Notes under the pieces: model-generated
The model's input: only the letters and a program-made list of their open reading frames with translations
The model's database searches: none
What the model was told of the DNA's origin: nothing
Shown: in pieces, positions 1 through 11,417 of the stretch
Numbering within the stretch: position 1 is the first letter of the stretch
Layout: every line of letters starts with the position of its first letter
DNA from: Emiliania huxleyi CCMP1516
Lineage: Eukaryota; Haptophyta; Isochrysidales; Noelaerhabdaceae
Assembly: GCF_000372725.1 (NCBI RefSeq)
Contig: NW_005200881.1
Span: 168,112 to 232,111, forward strand
Direction: 5' to 3'
DNA: 64,000 nucleotides
Program-made: the position numbers and the translations under genes

Positions 1-401
1 TGGGTGGTCGAGTACCTTGGTGTAGCGATGGTTGTGCCGCGCAGGTCCTGTGGGCCATGCAGCGCGCACCGCACCACCAGCGCCTGCGCCGTGCCCTTGT
101 TGTGCAGCACGGCCACCGCTGTGAGCGCCGCGCCGCGCGCAACCGCAGTGGCGTAGGGCGTCGAGCCGAGCATCGCCACGTCGAGTTCGCCAGAGTCGAG
201 GTGAGCGACCGCCCGGCCGCCCGAGAGCTGGCGGTAGTAGACCCAACACACCTCGTCGTCGTCGAGCCACTGCGACGGAGCCAGCGCAGCGTACGGGTTT
301 GCCTCGTCGAAGGTGCCGAAGCGAATGTGTTTACTGCACTCCGAGGAGGCTGGACGAAGAAGGGCCGCTGCTGCGAGCGCAGCCGCCGCCAGGCGCCGCA
401 T
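1..401 (-). CDS. Taurine/sulfonate-type ABC substrate-binding protein, N-terminal part
   Basis: Reading leftward from an ATG at 401-399 the frame stays open to the window edge, about 133 residues. It starts with a signal peptide (Met-Arg-Arg, an Ala/Leu-rich core, then SSEC), followed by a segment that matches the first lobe of the TauA/SsuA family: HLDSGELDVAMLGSTPYA, then an ALVVR strand, then DLRGTTIATP followed by YSTT. In bacterial TauA this lobe binds taurine or a similar sulfonate for an ABC importer. Here it would be a secreted or membrane-associated eukaryotic protein; no permease is in view. Ligand is inferred from family only. The gene continues beyond position 1. No other reading of this stretch gives a recognisable protein. 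Confidence 0.75.
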   Translation of the reverse strand, partial: MRRLAAAALAAAALLRPASSECSKHIRFGTFDEANPYAALAPSQWLDDDEVCWVYYRQLSGGRAVAHLDSGELDVAMLGSTPYATAVARGAALTAVAVLHNKGTAQALVVRCALHGPQDLRGTTIATPRYSTT

Positions 402-550
402 CCCTGAAGCAGCGAGAGAGAAGCGAGCGGCGGTCGTCGCCGAGGTAGGCTCGAGCGACGCAGCGAGAGGAGCGCGGCGGTAGAGGTCGCGCCCAACAAG
501 GTGGGCGCAAAGAATTTTTCAAAAAAACCGATGCGGGCGCGGCGGCGGCG

Positions 551-811
551 GGCCCTCGCGCCAGTCGCGCTCCCCCTCCCCTGACTCGCCGCCCGCAAAG
601 CGCGCCACCTCCGCCGACTCCTCCGGCTACGACTCCGAGACGCCCGACGAGGTCCAGACGGAGGCGGTGCGCAGGGTGTGCGGCGCGCTCGGCATATAAG
701 AGAGAGAGAGAGATTCTTCTTCTCTTCCCTCTTCGGCATAAGGGAGCGGTTCGACGCGGCGCTGGCGGCGGGCGAGCTGCCCGAGCTGGAATGGTTGAGG
801 CCTCCATCCGT
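551..811 (+). CDS. Possible small coding segment with a GA/CT-rich intron
   Basis: A forward frame from about 551 encodes a Ser/Pro-rich, acidic stretch including SGYDSETPDEVQTEAVRR, then meets a stop in a run of GA and CT repeats. If a GC-AG intron from about 681 to 733 is removed, the frame continues as ERFDAALAAGELPELEW. The repeat-rich insert starts and ends with copies of TCGGCATA. Composition looks protein-like, but there is no recognisable domain and no convincing start. It lies divergent to the binding-protein gene. It could equally be a gene remnant. Confidence 0.25.
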
Positions 812-1084
812 CTCATGCGGGGGTACATGCGCACGGGGAAGTGGCCCGAGCCCACCCTGCCCAGCCCTGAACCGGAGCGCGGCCGCTCGCGTAGTAGCTC
901 ACACTGCCCCTCAGAGTGGTCGGAGGATTAGTGCCCCAAGAGCGAGGACCCCGAGGGGAGCACCAATAGGAGGCCCAGCCTTGCCCTCGTGCCGCCGAGT
1001 GTGTATCCTATGCGAGAGAGATCCCCTGTGCCCTGTGCCCAGCCCTCTCCACGCCGCGATGCGCCCCCTCCCCCTCGCCCTTGC

Positions 1085-1167
1085 AAAATCCTGCAAAGGT
1101 GGGGACGTGTCTGTCCTCGACCCAGCCCTAGCTTGGGATATCCGTTTTATTTATTTATTTATTGCAC
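1085..1167 (+). repeat. Dispersed repeat D, copy 1 (ends in TTTATTTATT tail)
   Basis: A GC-rich head with GGTGGGGACGTGTCTGTCC is followed by TCCGTTTTATTTATTTATT. Two further copies lie at 26388-26462 and 28722-28792 with the same order of blocks. The short AT repeat tail resembles the 3' end of a non-LTR retrotransposon or SINE, and the other two copies flank LINE-like coding remnants. I infer a truncated 3' end. Confidence 0.45.
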
Positions 1168-2164
1168 GCAAACTTCATTTTTTTTTCACGCCCCTCACTA
1201 GCCGAATAAAACTGGGGCAGCCGCGCCGCGGGGGCGCGAGGTTAACCGACTCGCTCTTTCTCTCGAGGTTCTCGAGGTGGATATCCTTTGGCCGCGTTGG
1301 GTAGCGAGGATTGGTGTAACCCGAGCCACGGAGGCGTGTTTTCTGACGGCCGACCGTCAGTGCACGGAGTTGCCCCTTCTCCGACTGCCCCGGCTAGTTC
1401 ACGAGTTTCGCGGGAGTGACCCCATGCGTCAAACCCGAGACCTAGCACGGGTGGGTTGGAGGGGGCTCGCTGCAAGGAAGGGCGGTGTAAGAAGCCGATC
1501 CCCGTAGCAGTGGCGGGAGTCATGGACGCGCAGGACCGCGCCGCGTGTGGACCGGTGGCGCTTCGGGTGGCGTAATCGGGCCGTCAGAGGCAGATACGTG
1601 GGTCGTGGCGCAGCGAGTGCGAATACATGCGATAATTCGCACGCACCGTGCCGAGGCAGCCGACCCGCGTGCACGATCGGAGCACCTCGAGGCGGCGCGA
1701 GAGGTGGTGTGTCGAGGTGCCGCGGCCCGCCGCTGCAGCGTGTCGAAACGGCGCTCTCGAAGGCGCCGCGGTGGCGGCCGAGCGCGCGGAAACGGCGAGA
1801 AAATTTGATGGCGTGCCGGCCGTGGGCCCGGACGAAGGCGCCGCCGGCTCGGATTGAGTCCAGTGGCATCAGGGGCGCCTCCAGCACTCAACACAGTAGC
1901 ACGCTGTTTCTGTGTTGGCCGCCGCTGACGCCCAGAGAGAGAGAGATTGTTGGTCTTCAAAAATCTCACGCCCAAATCCTATCTCGAGGTCTCGTTGGGT
2001 TGGTGACTTTGGCAAAAAAGAAAATCCGAGCACCGAGGCACCGCGCCAACACGGCGCGCTTCGCCGGCTGCGACTGCGCGCCAATCATCCAAGAATCTCA
2101 CAGAGGGCGCTCCCAACTCCGACTGTCCCTGCTAGCAATCCTTGGATCTTTGGTACGATTGTGA

Positions 2165-2275
2165 GCGCAGCCGCTCACAAAAAAGAAAGAAAGAAACAAA
2201 ACAAACCCATGGGAGGGATGGGAGGACGGCACGCCGCCACCACACAGGGATTTTAAGGAGAGGGGTGTGGTGCAG
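2165..2275 (-). repeat. Dispersed repeat E, copy 1
   Basis: The block from GAAAGAAAGAAAC through GGAGGACGGCACGCCG to GGGGTGTGGTGC is nearly identical to the reverse complement of 15757-15870. The two copies are 13.5 kb apart in opposite orientation. This copy abuts the Kelch fragment directly, so the fragment may have travelled with or been cut by the repeat. Confidence 0.7.
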
Positions 2276-2280
2276 CACCG

Positions 2281-2757
2281 GTGCTCGAAGGCAAGCTTTA
2301 TGCTGTGGGAGGCTTCGGCGACGACGCAGCTACCTCAGCTCAGTCGAGCGGTACGATCCGGCTGCCAATGCGTGGGAGGCGGTGGCGCCGATGGCGACGG
2401 CGCGGGTTAATCCCGCCGCGGCAGTGCTGGACGGCAAGCTGTACGCTGTGGGCGGATGCAACGGCGGCATTCTCAGCTCAGTCGAGCGGTACGACCCGGC
2501 CACGAACGGGTGGGAGGAGGTGGCGCCGATGGCGTCGGCGCGCTCGGACTTAGACGGCATGGTGGATGAGTGTCTTTGCACACACATGGCGGTGCTCGAC
2601 GGCAAGCTGTATGCTGTGGGCGGCTTCAACGGTGACCACCTCAGCTCGGTGGAGCGGTACGACTCGGCCGAGAATGCGTGGGTGCGGCGCCGCCGATGGC
2701 GACGGCGCGACGGCGACGGCGCGAAGCGATTCTATCGCAGTCTTGATGTAGAGCGCC
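2281..2757 (+). pseudogene. Kelch-repeat protein fragment, broken
   Basis: Three Kelch-type blades are readable, each with the LYAVGG core, then LSSVERYDP and a NAWEAVAPM-like strand. These beta-propeller repeats normally form protein-binding surfaces, as in KLHL/KEAP1 adaptors. The first blade changes frame by one base between its GGFGDD turn and the SYLSSVERY strand near 2320. The third blade stops after ENAWV and falls into a repeat of Arg codons. A 13-residue insertion with Cys-Leu-Cys precedes the third blade. No BTB/BACK part and no start are present. It is best read as a partial, decayed copy; a short functional two-to-three-blade gene is less likely. Confidence 0.7.
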
Positions 2758-2907
2758 AAGATAGTGTCCCAGCCAGCCAACGGGCAGCCGACGGGTCTTT
2801 GCGCTGGGAGAAAAAGAAAACATCTTGCCCAACACGGCGCTTTCCCTTCGCTGCCCAAGTGGCTGGCCTCCCCGGAAGGCCGGAAATCATCCAATCATTG
2901 CGCGACG

Positions 2908-5900
2908 ATGACGACGCCAGGCCAGCGCCCGTTTAGCGCATACGTCCGGCTGTGGGCCATCGCCAATCTCCTTCGCATCTCGATCGGCCTCAACGCCGGC
3001 ACCGGCCTCGTCGGATCGACGCTCGACGCCAACTTCTTCTCTCTCGCCACCCTGCCGGCCTTGGTCGCGCTGGCAGGCCTGGTGCCGGCTCGCTGGTCGG
3101 GTGCGCTGCCGCTGGTCGCGCTGGTGGCGCGAGCCGCCACCAATGCGGCCAAGGGCTCGATGATGTCCAACTCCCAGATGTGGGCCACGCAGATGGACGC
3201 AGCGCTCGTGCTGTCGCTCCTGCGCCGCCTCGGATCTGCCGCCCGCCACGGATCGTCCTGGAGCAGCCCGCTGAGTGCCGAGGACGAGCGCGCGGTGGTC
3301 GGCGGCTGCGCCCGGACGGTGCGGTGGCAGCTCGCCATCTTTTACTTTGCGAGCGGCTTCTGGAAGGCAGCGCGCACATCCTCGTGGCCCTCCCTGCCCA
3401 CGCACCCAGCCCTCACCCCGCGCACCGTGCCTCACCGGCCCAGGCAAACACGTCCTTCCTCCACCCCTCGTACTCGTGCGCCGGCCTCTTCATGGTGCCG
3501 CCCCACCCCCCTCTCCGCCGACCGACCAGCCTCGGCGCCTCTCCACAGCAGCCGCCTCTCTTGACCAGGTGCAGCCGTCACCTTCCCGACGGCACCAACT
3601 GACCTTCACAGCGGGACACGCCTGCGGAACAGGTGCAGCCCCTCGAGTACCTGCCCGACGACGTCCTCTTCGCAGCGAGCGGCCTGGCCGCCTCCGCCGT
3701 CCCCGCCCTCGCGCGCGCTATCGCCGCAACCGGCCTCCCGCCTCGACCGCCGTCGCGTGTGTGGCGGTGGGAGCAGCGCCTCGCCACAGAGTCTGGACGC
3801 GTGAACAGGTCCGGCCTTCACGCTCGTCCTGGAGGCGGTGGTGCCGGTGCTGCACTTCCTCGAGCCTCGCCGCTTCCCGCGCTGCGCCCTCTTCGGCCTC
3901 GTCCTCACCCTCGCTTTCCACCTCGTCATCGGCCTCACGCCGCCGCCCTCCAACGTCTCCGCCCGCAGAGCCGCCGCTGGCCCGCAGCTCGGCACATCTC
4001 GGCTGATCTCGTGCCCGTCTCGCGCGTCCAGGTCTCCACCTACGGCGTCACCACCTGCACGCGCCTCTTCTTCGTCTTCCCAGGCGAGGTCTCCACCTGC
4101 AGATCACACGAGATCACAACGAGATCACACGAGGTCACCACCTGCAGATCATGCACCCACCTCTCCTCTCCTTCTGCCCCGGTGAATCGCCTGCCCCCGC
4201 CCCGCGCCATCAGACGCCGCCGCCGCCGCCGTCGGCGAGATGGGACGGCCGCATACCGCCGCCGGTGCCCTCCTCTGCGCCGGCATGGCTGCTGCCGCAG
4301 CGGCGACCTCGTCCCTCTGCGCCGCCCCGTGGCACTGGCTGTGAACGGCGTCTCTGCACGCCTTCTGCTTGTGGGCAGGCGACCCTCGCCCTCGTCGAGC
4401 CCTACCACGCCGTCGCCATCAGCACGGTCCAGGGCGAGGGCAAGGACTGGCACGCCGGCTGGTACGCCGCGCTGGCAGTGCTGCTCACGCGCGCCGCGGT
4501 CCTCGAGGCGGCGGGCGGCGAAGAGGGGGAGGGCAGCGTGTGCGGGGCGCCGCTTCACGCCCCCGGCCGGTTGCGAGCAGGCGGCAGGCGGCGGCGAGGC
4601 GGCGTGCGGCAGCGAGGGCGGTCTTCCCGCGGAGAAGGAGAAGGCAGAGCCCGCCGGCAGAAGGGGCGGAGGAGGGGGGGGCCTTCTCTAACCCTTCTCC
4701 CCACCTTTCCCGCAGAGCCGCGAGGTGGAGGGGAGGACGAGGGAGGGGCCTGCTTTGCGGGGGCTCGTCGCGCTCGCGCTGCTGTACGCCTTCGCGCTGC
4801 CCGTGGCGGGCCCTGCTGCGGCGGAGAGGTGGTTGGCGCGTGACACCGCTGACGCTCTCGCCGGCGTGAGCAGGCGGGGCTGCAGGAGAAGGCTGGCTGC
4901 CTGATGTTTTCGCAGCTGCGCCTGCACGGCGGCTCCAACCACCTCCTGCTCCCCACGTCGCTGCTGCAGCGCGAGCTCGGCGGCCTAGATGCGGGAGAAT
5001 GTTCCTAGAATGTTCCTAGATGCGGGAGAATGCCGACGCCAGTACAGCCAGTGGCCTTGTACTTCACCGATGCGCCGGCATTGCACGGCGCTGATTTCGA
5101 AAGCTTGCATTCGAAGCCCCTCGTCCGCCCGCGCTGCAGGCTCGCCTCCGCCGAGCCGACGAACGCCTTCGCGGGCGGCGTGGTCCGCATCGAGGCGCCG
5201 CTCGTGCGGAGAGAAGGCGGCGGGCGGCGGGGGCGTGTCACAGTGAGCGTGACTCGATTGCCTCAGGAGACGGACCTCGAGTGGGTCGGAAACACCTTCG
5301 CAGAGCACATGGGGCCGCGCACGCTCCGGCTGATCCGCGAGGTGGGGGGGCGTAGATGGCAAGCTCTCATGGCGGCGCTTGAATGCGCCGGAGTCTGGCC
5401 GCCGCCGTCTGGGAATCCGCACTCTCACCCCGCACCGAAGCAGCAGGCGATGCACAGACCGCGCCCTCGTTGCGCGCCCCCTCTGCATGATCCCGTCGCA
5501 GGTGGCGGCCGTGCCCGCAGAGTACGTCTGGGCGGCCAAGTCGAGTTCCGCCAAGCGAAGCCGCCCGCCGCCGCGGTTTCGCCGCCACACCCTCTCCGCG
5601 CTCGGCCTGCGCCGGCTGCTCGCGACGGCGGCGCGGCAGAAGGACTCCTTCTCGCTCCGGCACACGACGCTGCTGCCCGCTGTCGGCGATCCGTGCACCG
5701 TCTCTCTTCACACCTGCTTGTGAGCAGGTACACGCGGCTGCACGGCGCCGTCGGCGACGAGGCGTGGCGCACCGGCTCGGCGGGCAGCGAGTACGTGGTC
5801 AGGGGCGAGGGAGGCGCGACCCGCTGCGCGCGCCTCGGCTTGGGTGGCAAGGAGTCCGTAGAATGCGGCAGCTCAGCCCCACCTCCCCCTGTGGTCGCTG

Positions 5901-6269
5901 GGAGGCCGCCATGCCGCTTCAGTAGTAGTTCTGGCGCCATGGCTCGGCCTCGCGCGGTCCTTTCGACCACCTGTCTCAAAACACGTGGCGTCGGCGCGAT
6001 GCACAGCACTACGTACGCGGCTTCACATGCGCCCCTCTGCCTCCCCCCCACGCACAGGCAAAGAGTCGCCGTGCGACGCGCGGGAGGAGGCGCTGATCGC
6101 TCCGCCCTCGTGGCCCTCGTCGGCGCTCGCCGCGTCGCTCGCGCCGCCGGCTGTGCATCCACTTCACTCGTGCGGCTGTGAGCAGGCCTTTGCGTTCCTG
6201 CTCGAGCCGCAGCCCAACCCGATCGTCGACGGGTACACAGACGAGATGCACTGCGTCACCTGGGGATGA
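2908..6269 (+). CDS. Polytopic membrane protein, HTTM/gamma-carboxylase-like (tentative)
   Basis: Multi-exon gene. Start ATG at 2908 (MTTPGQRPFSAYVRLWAIANL). Exon 1 2908-3366 ends FYFASGFWK; exon 2 starts 3444 (ANTSFLHPSYSCAGLFM) and ends in GT at about 3490; exon 3 3633-3732; exon 4 3809-3954, with membrane segment LFGLVLTLAFHLVIGL; exon 5 4032-4083; exon 6 from 4214. Later exons carry ALVEPYHAVAI (about 4380), LVALALLYAFALPVAG (about 4770), GGSNHLLLPTSLLQR (about 4930), AFAGGVVRIE (about 5165), and a C-terminus YTDEMHCVTWG ending at the stop 6267-6269. Several membrane helices plus the WK...SFL...YSCA and N-H-L-LPTSLLQ blocks resemble the HTTM (vitamin K-dependent carboxylase-like) family as it appears in algae; I hold that loosely. 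Splice sites after exon 6 are not all resolved. Donors include GC at 3367, 3733 and 4084. Confidence 0.6.
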
Positions 6270-6698
6270 TGCGCGGGTGGTTGCACAGCTGGGAGCCCGC
6301 AGGGGCCGCGGGGGGGGGGGGGGGGGGGTGTAGAGGAATCCTGCGCGCGCCTCCCCACGCCAGGCCGCCTCAGCGCCGATTTTTGGAGAGCCCTGGCGAG
6401 CGTCGCCCGGCCGGATGCATCGCGGCGCGGGCTTCGTGGGAGCTAGCCTGGGAGTTGGCGAGACCCGCCATAGGGGGGGGGGTAGCAATGGGCATGTGCG
6501 TGGCGGGGGAGTTTGGTTCGCGGGGCCGGGGGGTGGGCACGAATCTCGAATGTGCTCAGACGCCTCTACCCCCCGCGGCCTTTTTTTTGCTTTATGTGTG
6601 GGATTGTGTTGGCTTGCGTGATGTGCGTCAATAGTGGAGAGACAGCATGTACAAATATTGCACAAAATAGGGAGAAACACCGCTCCTCCTCACCCGGC
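6270..6698. other. Convergent intergenic spacer
   Basis: Between the stop of the membrane-protein gene and the stop of the CoA ligase. It holds poly-G runs (6308-6328 and 6473-6482) and a T run at 6583-6590. No gene seen. Both 3' ends presumably lie here. Confidence 0.6.
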
Positions 6699-8723
6699 TC
6701 ATGCTAGGAGCCGGCGCAGGATCTTGCCGCTCGGCGACTTCGGGACGGTGTCAATGAACTCTACCATCGCCGGCACCTTGAAGGAGGCGAGCCTCTCGGC
6801 GACGTGCGCCTTCACCGCCTGCTCGTCGAGGCCGGTCGCGCCCGTCCGCCGCACCACAAACGCCTTTGGCAGCTCCCCCGCGCGCTCGTCCGGCACGCCC
6901 ACTACGCAGGCGTCGCTCACGTCGGGGTGCTCGAGGATCCGGCCCTCCACCTCGGCGGGCGCGACCTGCATCCCCTTCACCTTGATGAGCTCCTTGACGC
7001 GGCCGGTGATGAAGACATTCTCCTCCCCGTCGACGTAGCCAAGGTCGCCAGTGTGCACCCACCCGTCCCGCACGGTTCGCGCCGTCTCGTCAGGCCGGTC
7101 GAGGTAGCCGACCATCACCTGCGGGCCCGAGACGCACAGCTCGCCCTTCTCGCCCACGCCGCGCGGCGCGCCCGTGTCCGGGTCCACCACTTTGAGCCGG
7201 GTCCCCGGCAGCGCGCGACCCGAGGAGCCGGGCACGGGAGGGAACGAGAGCGGCGAGAAGGCAGCCTGCGAGACCTCAGTCATCCCCCAACCCTGCCTGA
7301 TGGGCACGCCGAGCTGCTCCGACACCGCCACCTGCGTGCCAGCGTCGAGGGTCGCCGCGCCAGTCACGATGAAGCGGAGCGCCGAGAGATCGTACTCGGC
7401 GACCTGCGGGTGCTTGGCGAGAAAGAGGATGATGGGCGGCACGATGAAGGCGCCTATAGCAAGCTGCCACGCTGGACGGCAATCGCGTCACACCCGGCGG
7501 TTCATCGTCACGTGGAGGCGCCGGTGATGCGGTGCCGCTGCATTGCCTCGAGGAAGGGCAGCGGCTCGAACTTTGGCAGCAGCACGAGGTGCGCGCGCGA
7601 GGCGAGGCTGAAGCCGAGGATGAGCATGCCGTAGATGTGATACAGAGGAAGCACGCCGATGAGCCGGTCGCCGGCGCGCACATCGTGGCGCAGGTCCTCG
7701 TGCGAGAGGGACTGCAGGACGTTGGCGCCGAGGTTGCGGTGGCTCAGCATCACGCCCTTGGGCTTGCCCGTGGTGCCGCTCGAGAAGGGAAGCGCGACGA
7801 GGTCTCGCGCCCCGTCGATTGGTGTGGCTGGCAGCAGCGCGTCGGGGCACAGTGAATTCGCAAAACAGTCCGGCTCCTCGACGTAGCTGACGCGCCGCAC
7901 CCCCGCCTGGAGAGCGGCGGCGTCCACCGTCTCGCGCACCGACGTCGTGCTCAGGACCGCGACTGCGCGCGCGGTCTCGAGCTGCTGCGCAAGCTCGGCG
8001 GCAGTGTAGGCGGGATTGGAGGGGGTGACGGTGCCTCCGAGCTCCGTGGCGGCGAGGAACGCGATCACATTCTGCTCGCAATTTGGGAGATGAATGCTGA
8101 GGACGTCGCCTGGGCGAGGGGTGCCGGTGGCTCAGGTCGAATGTAGGCTGCGGGCAGGGTGAACATCAATCAATGATCCGTAGATGTCTGCGATTGAAAT
8201 GTGATTGGCGCCGAGGCGTGGCCGACGAGAGAGCCCGGGAGAAGAAGAGAAACGATCCCCTCGCCCCGTGCTCGCCTCTACCAAAGCCCTCCCGCGCGAG
8301 GGCGGCCGCCGCGCTGGCAACTCGCCGTTCGAGGTCTCGGAAGGTTAGCGTCCTGCCGGTGGTGCTGCAGCTCAGCGCCGGCTGCTCCGCCGCCCTCTCC
8401 CACTGCCCGTACTCCCGTAGGAAGGAGAAGAAGGAGCCGCGCGGGATTTGCTCCAGCTTTGGCCCCTCCCACACCACGGCCGGTGGCGGGGAGGGCTCGG
8501 CGGCGGGCTCCGCCGCGGCTGCTGCTCCACTTAGTCGCCGGTTGACTGGAGTGGCTCTCGGAGGAGGCGGTAGCTCAACCCGTCTCCCTGCGTGCCTCCG
8601 TGCGCAGCGCAAGGCTGGGTAGCGAGCAGTCTGCCGCAGGCAATGCCCTGCTCGACTCGACATTCCGGTGTCACGCGCGCGCTGGGAGGCGGCGGCCGCC
8701 GACGGAATGCGGACTAGGTGCAC
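6699..8723 (-). CDS. 4-coumarate/acyl-CoA ligase (AMP-forming), 594 aa
   Basis: ANL-superfamily adenylating enzyme: it makes an acyl-AMP from a carboxylic acid and ATP, then the CoA thioester. Exons (minus) 8723-8282, 8109-7522 and 7453-6699 sum to 595 codons including stop. Motifs in order: ATP-binding SSGTTGKPKGV, LPLYHIYGM, the GWGMTE motif, HTGDLGY, the hinge ITGRVKELIKVKG and the C-terminal lysine motif PKSPSGKILRR. All catalytic positions are present. Exon 1 junction gives EGFG-DVLS (donor GT); exon 2 junction gives ITG-AFIVPP with a GC donor, GCGCCT being repeated at the intron start and exon 3 start. The first 80 residues are Arg/Ala-rich, suggesting mitochondrial or plastid targeting. 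Substrate (aromatic, fatty or other acid) is not determinable. Confidence 0.92.
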
Positions 8724-9120
8724 CGCGCGAAAGTTGCTGCAAGGATTTTTATCAGTGTACGTACGTACTTATAGCTTCTCTCTCTCAGTGTATGTAGCTC
8801 TTACGAACATACCCGTAGGTGAACTGCTGACAGGGTTTTATTCTCTCTCAGTGTATGTAGCTCTTACGTACATTCCCGAAGGAGGACTCTGCTGACAGGG
8901 TTTGCGATGAGGAGCGACCCGAAGGGTTTCTCGGAGGTACTCGAGGCAGCGGTTGAGCATTAACGATCCATCGTCGGGGTAGGCAGGTAAATCCTGCTGT
9001 TGTGACATTAGCTGGTACTTAAAAATACCTCGCAAGTTTGAACCGCTTCCTATTAAAAAAGAAAAAACTACGGTCCAAGGAAAACGGACGGCCGAGCAAC
9101 CACGACGGTCGGGAGCCGAG
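8724..9120. repeat. Intergenic with imperfect tandem repeat at about 8765-8905
   Basis: Two copies of a roughly 67-bp unit: TCTCTCAGTGTATGTAGCTC then TTACGNACAT, a CCCGNAGG block and GCTGACAGGG. The second copy starts about 8838. The region is the shared upstream space of the ligase (-) and the peptidase (+), so it may hold both promoters. No gene seen. Confidence 0.55.
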
Positions 9121-11089
9121 ATGGAGAGTCCGTTGCTGCAGGAGCACGTCATACCCGCCGCTGGGCGACAGTGGTGGACTTGGACGGCCCTTGCGGCCAC
9201 TGCACTCGTCCTCTCTTGCCTCCAACTCATCTCAATTCACCGAGTTGGAGAGTTGCAGTCGGCGGTCGCCCCGCTGACGTTGCAGCTCTCACCAGCGACT
9301 GAAGCCGTGCAGCTGAGTCATCTGACGATCAAAGGCAAGTTGCTCGAAAAGCCGGGAAAGTACCTCATTGGAGGCCTCACTCCGCCCGTCGACCAAGGCT
9401 CGCGCGCCAACTGCTGGCTCTTCGCCATCGTCGGCGTGCTTGAGGACTCGTACCGCCGTCAGGGCATCGAGCGCGGCTGGCTGAGCGAGGACATGTACCT
9501 GTACCTCTCTCGGCAGTCGCTCGGCATATCCATCATGGACATCTGCAAGAAGCACCCGAGTGGGCTGTGCCCGGCTACGACCAGCGCGGACGGGTCGGTC
9601 ATCGCCTGGGGGAACACGACCAACTGGGCCGACGAGAAGCTGCTGTGGTACCTAAAGGAGCTGGGCACCAAAGCCCTCCCCGGCTCCGTTTGCCCATACA
9701 CCGTCTCGGCGACCGGCGAGAAGGTGTGCGAGGGCATGGAGGCCGCGCTGCAGACCAACCCGCTCGAGTTCAAGGTCAAGCGCGCCGACATCTTTTACGA
9801 CATTCCCGACATGCAGCGCGCGCTGATTGAGAAGAAGCGCGCGCTCACCTTCTCCATCTCCGTGCTGAAGGCTGAGTTCTTCTTCCCATGCACGAAGGCC
9901 ACCGCCAAAACCTACAAGGGTTGCGACCCGGAGGGCGACCAGTGCGTACCCTGCCCGCTGACCAGGGCCTTTGTGGGCATCGCCTGCTGCATCCCGCAGA
10001 CGCGCGCCGCGGTGACGATGGCGGGCGAGTGGTACCACCGCCCCAACGGCAAGCAGCTAGTCCTCGGCGGCCATGCCATCAACGCTGTCGGATATTCGGA
10101 CAGCTACACAGACGAGTGGGGCAACAAGGGCGGCCTCATCGTGCGCCATGCGTGCACGGTGCGGCCCGGGCCATCATCGGCCGGCCCACTCTGCTCCGCC
10201 TCGGCCGTAGGTGCGCAACTCGTGGAAGGACGGGCTCGGCTTTGCGCACGGCGCCACGGGCCATGGATCACACTCGGCCGCGTGGTACATGCGCGAGGTG
10301 AGCGAGAAGGACGAGGCGCTCGTCTGCCCGAACCCGCACAGCCCGCGGGTCTGGGCGACGTGCAGCAGCGTCGAGGCACAGCGCCGTGACGCAGAGAGTC
10401 GTGCGGCGAAGGCTTTTGGCGGCGCCTCTTGACTGCTGTGGGTTCGAGTAGGAGTGCGTCGGCGCCAAGGCGGTCCTCGACGCCAAGCAGGCGCACCAGC
10501 CGCTCAACCTGACTTGCTCCGACAACTCGAACTTTGTCGCCTCCGGGACCGTCTGCGTCAAGGGTGGAACCTACTTTCTCAACAATCTCACCGAGTGGGA
10601 CGGGGATGGGCTGTTCATTGCTTGCTTCGTCGGCGACGGCCACCCAGAGGCCCGCGCGCCGCCGCTCCTTCGTGGCGTAGTACGAAGGGGCGCACTCCGC
10701 ACGCGGACGAGCTTGTGAGCAGGTGTGTGCTCCGCCCCTCCTCCTCGACGACCTCTCCTCGATCATGGTCCCGAGCAAGCTCGAGCACATCAACGACCCG
10801 GACGTGTGCGGGTACAACTTCATCTCGTACGCGACTATCGAGAAGACCATGTCCCGCATCGGCGGCATCGCGGCCGGCGACTTCACGGCGGGGCGGCCGC
10901 GCTGCTCGCCTCGCAGTCCAGCGCGCTTCCTCACGGCGCTGGTGCAACCTTTAGGTGGAGTGGTCGCGCACGTCGTATGAGTCGCAAAAGGACTTTTACA
11001 CGCCGACGCCGCGCAACTACTCGCTGATTGCGGCGAGCACGCGCAAGATGCCAAAGACGCGGATCCAGGCCGGTGGGCTGTGGCTCTGA
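9121..11089 (+). CDS. Membrane-anchored papain-like (C1A) cysteine peptidase, 551 aa
   Basis: Exons 9121-10140, 10211-10369, 10452-10628, 10723-10887, 10955-11089; all lengths fit the frame. Type II topology: residues 16-40 are a single membrane segment (WTWTALAATALVLSCLQLISI), with the catalytic part outside the cytosol. The nucleophile Cys is in DQGSRANCWLFA (papain DQG...CW). The catalytic His is in LGGHAINAVGY, and the Asn in VRNSW, which is created by splicing exon 1 to exon 2. Another Cys-rich stretch (CDPEGDQCVPCPL) lies between Cys and His. No clear inhibitor prodomain is seen between the anchor and the catalytic domain. The first intron begins GTGCGC and exon 2 begins GTGCGC. The third intron ends TTGTGAGCAG. 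Last intron has a GC donor. Confidence 0.88.
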
Positions 11090-11417
11090 GACTGGAGCGG
11101 GAAAGGACAAAGGACGGGTGAGCGGCTATCAGGGAGGGGGGAGACAGGGCTGGTGATGGGAGGAGGTGGTAGGAGCCGCATATACACTGTGCCAGTGAGT
11201 GAAAAACGGGGAGAGCTAGGGGGAGAGACGACGACCTTGGCGCTTGGCCCCTTGGGCCCCTTTTTGGGGGTTCTCTATGAAGCCTTCTATTGTTGTCATG
11301 ACAACCCCTGCCTAGACGAGTACAGCTAAAGAGTACCCGGGGCTCCCCATGCGGGGAGATCCCTGTGGGGGCCCGTGAACATCTTTAGCTTGTGAGAGCC
11401 AGGACAAAGAGGGTTCC

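Larger units (their letters stand above)
402..2164. other. Gene-poor stretch
   Basis: Apart from the doubtful segment at 551-811 and one copy of a dispersed repeat at 1085-1167, I see no supported gene. Open frames here (for example 1429-1887 on the minus strand) are Arg/Ala/Pro-rich with no domain, as expected by chance at this GC content. A GAGA run sits near 1934 and a small hairpin (GTGAGCG and CGCTCAC) at 2160-2178. Confidence 0.5.

Noticed and set aside
3633-4691. 352-codon Arg/Pro-rich ORF within the HTTM-like gene
   Set aside because: It reads through introns; only the short pieces matching membrane helices in the spliced frame look like protein.
8805-8835. CGTAGGTGAACTGCTGACAG resembles the 3' end of 18S rRNA (GTAGGTGAACCTGCGGAAGG)
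   Set aside because: The match stops after about 12 bases, the surroundings are a tandem repeat with no other rRNA sequence, and the second copy diverges at exactly this point.
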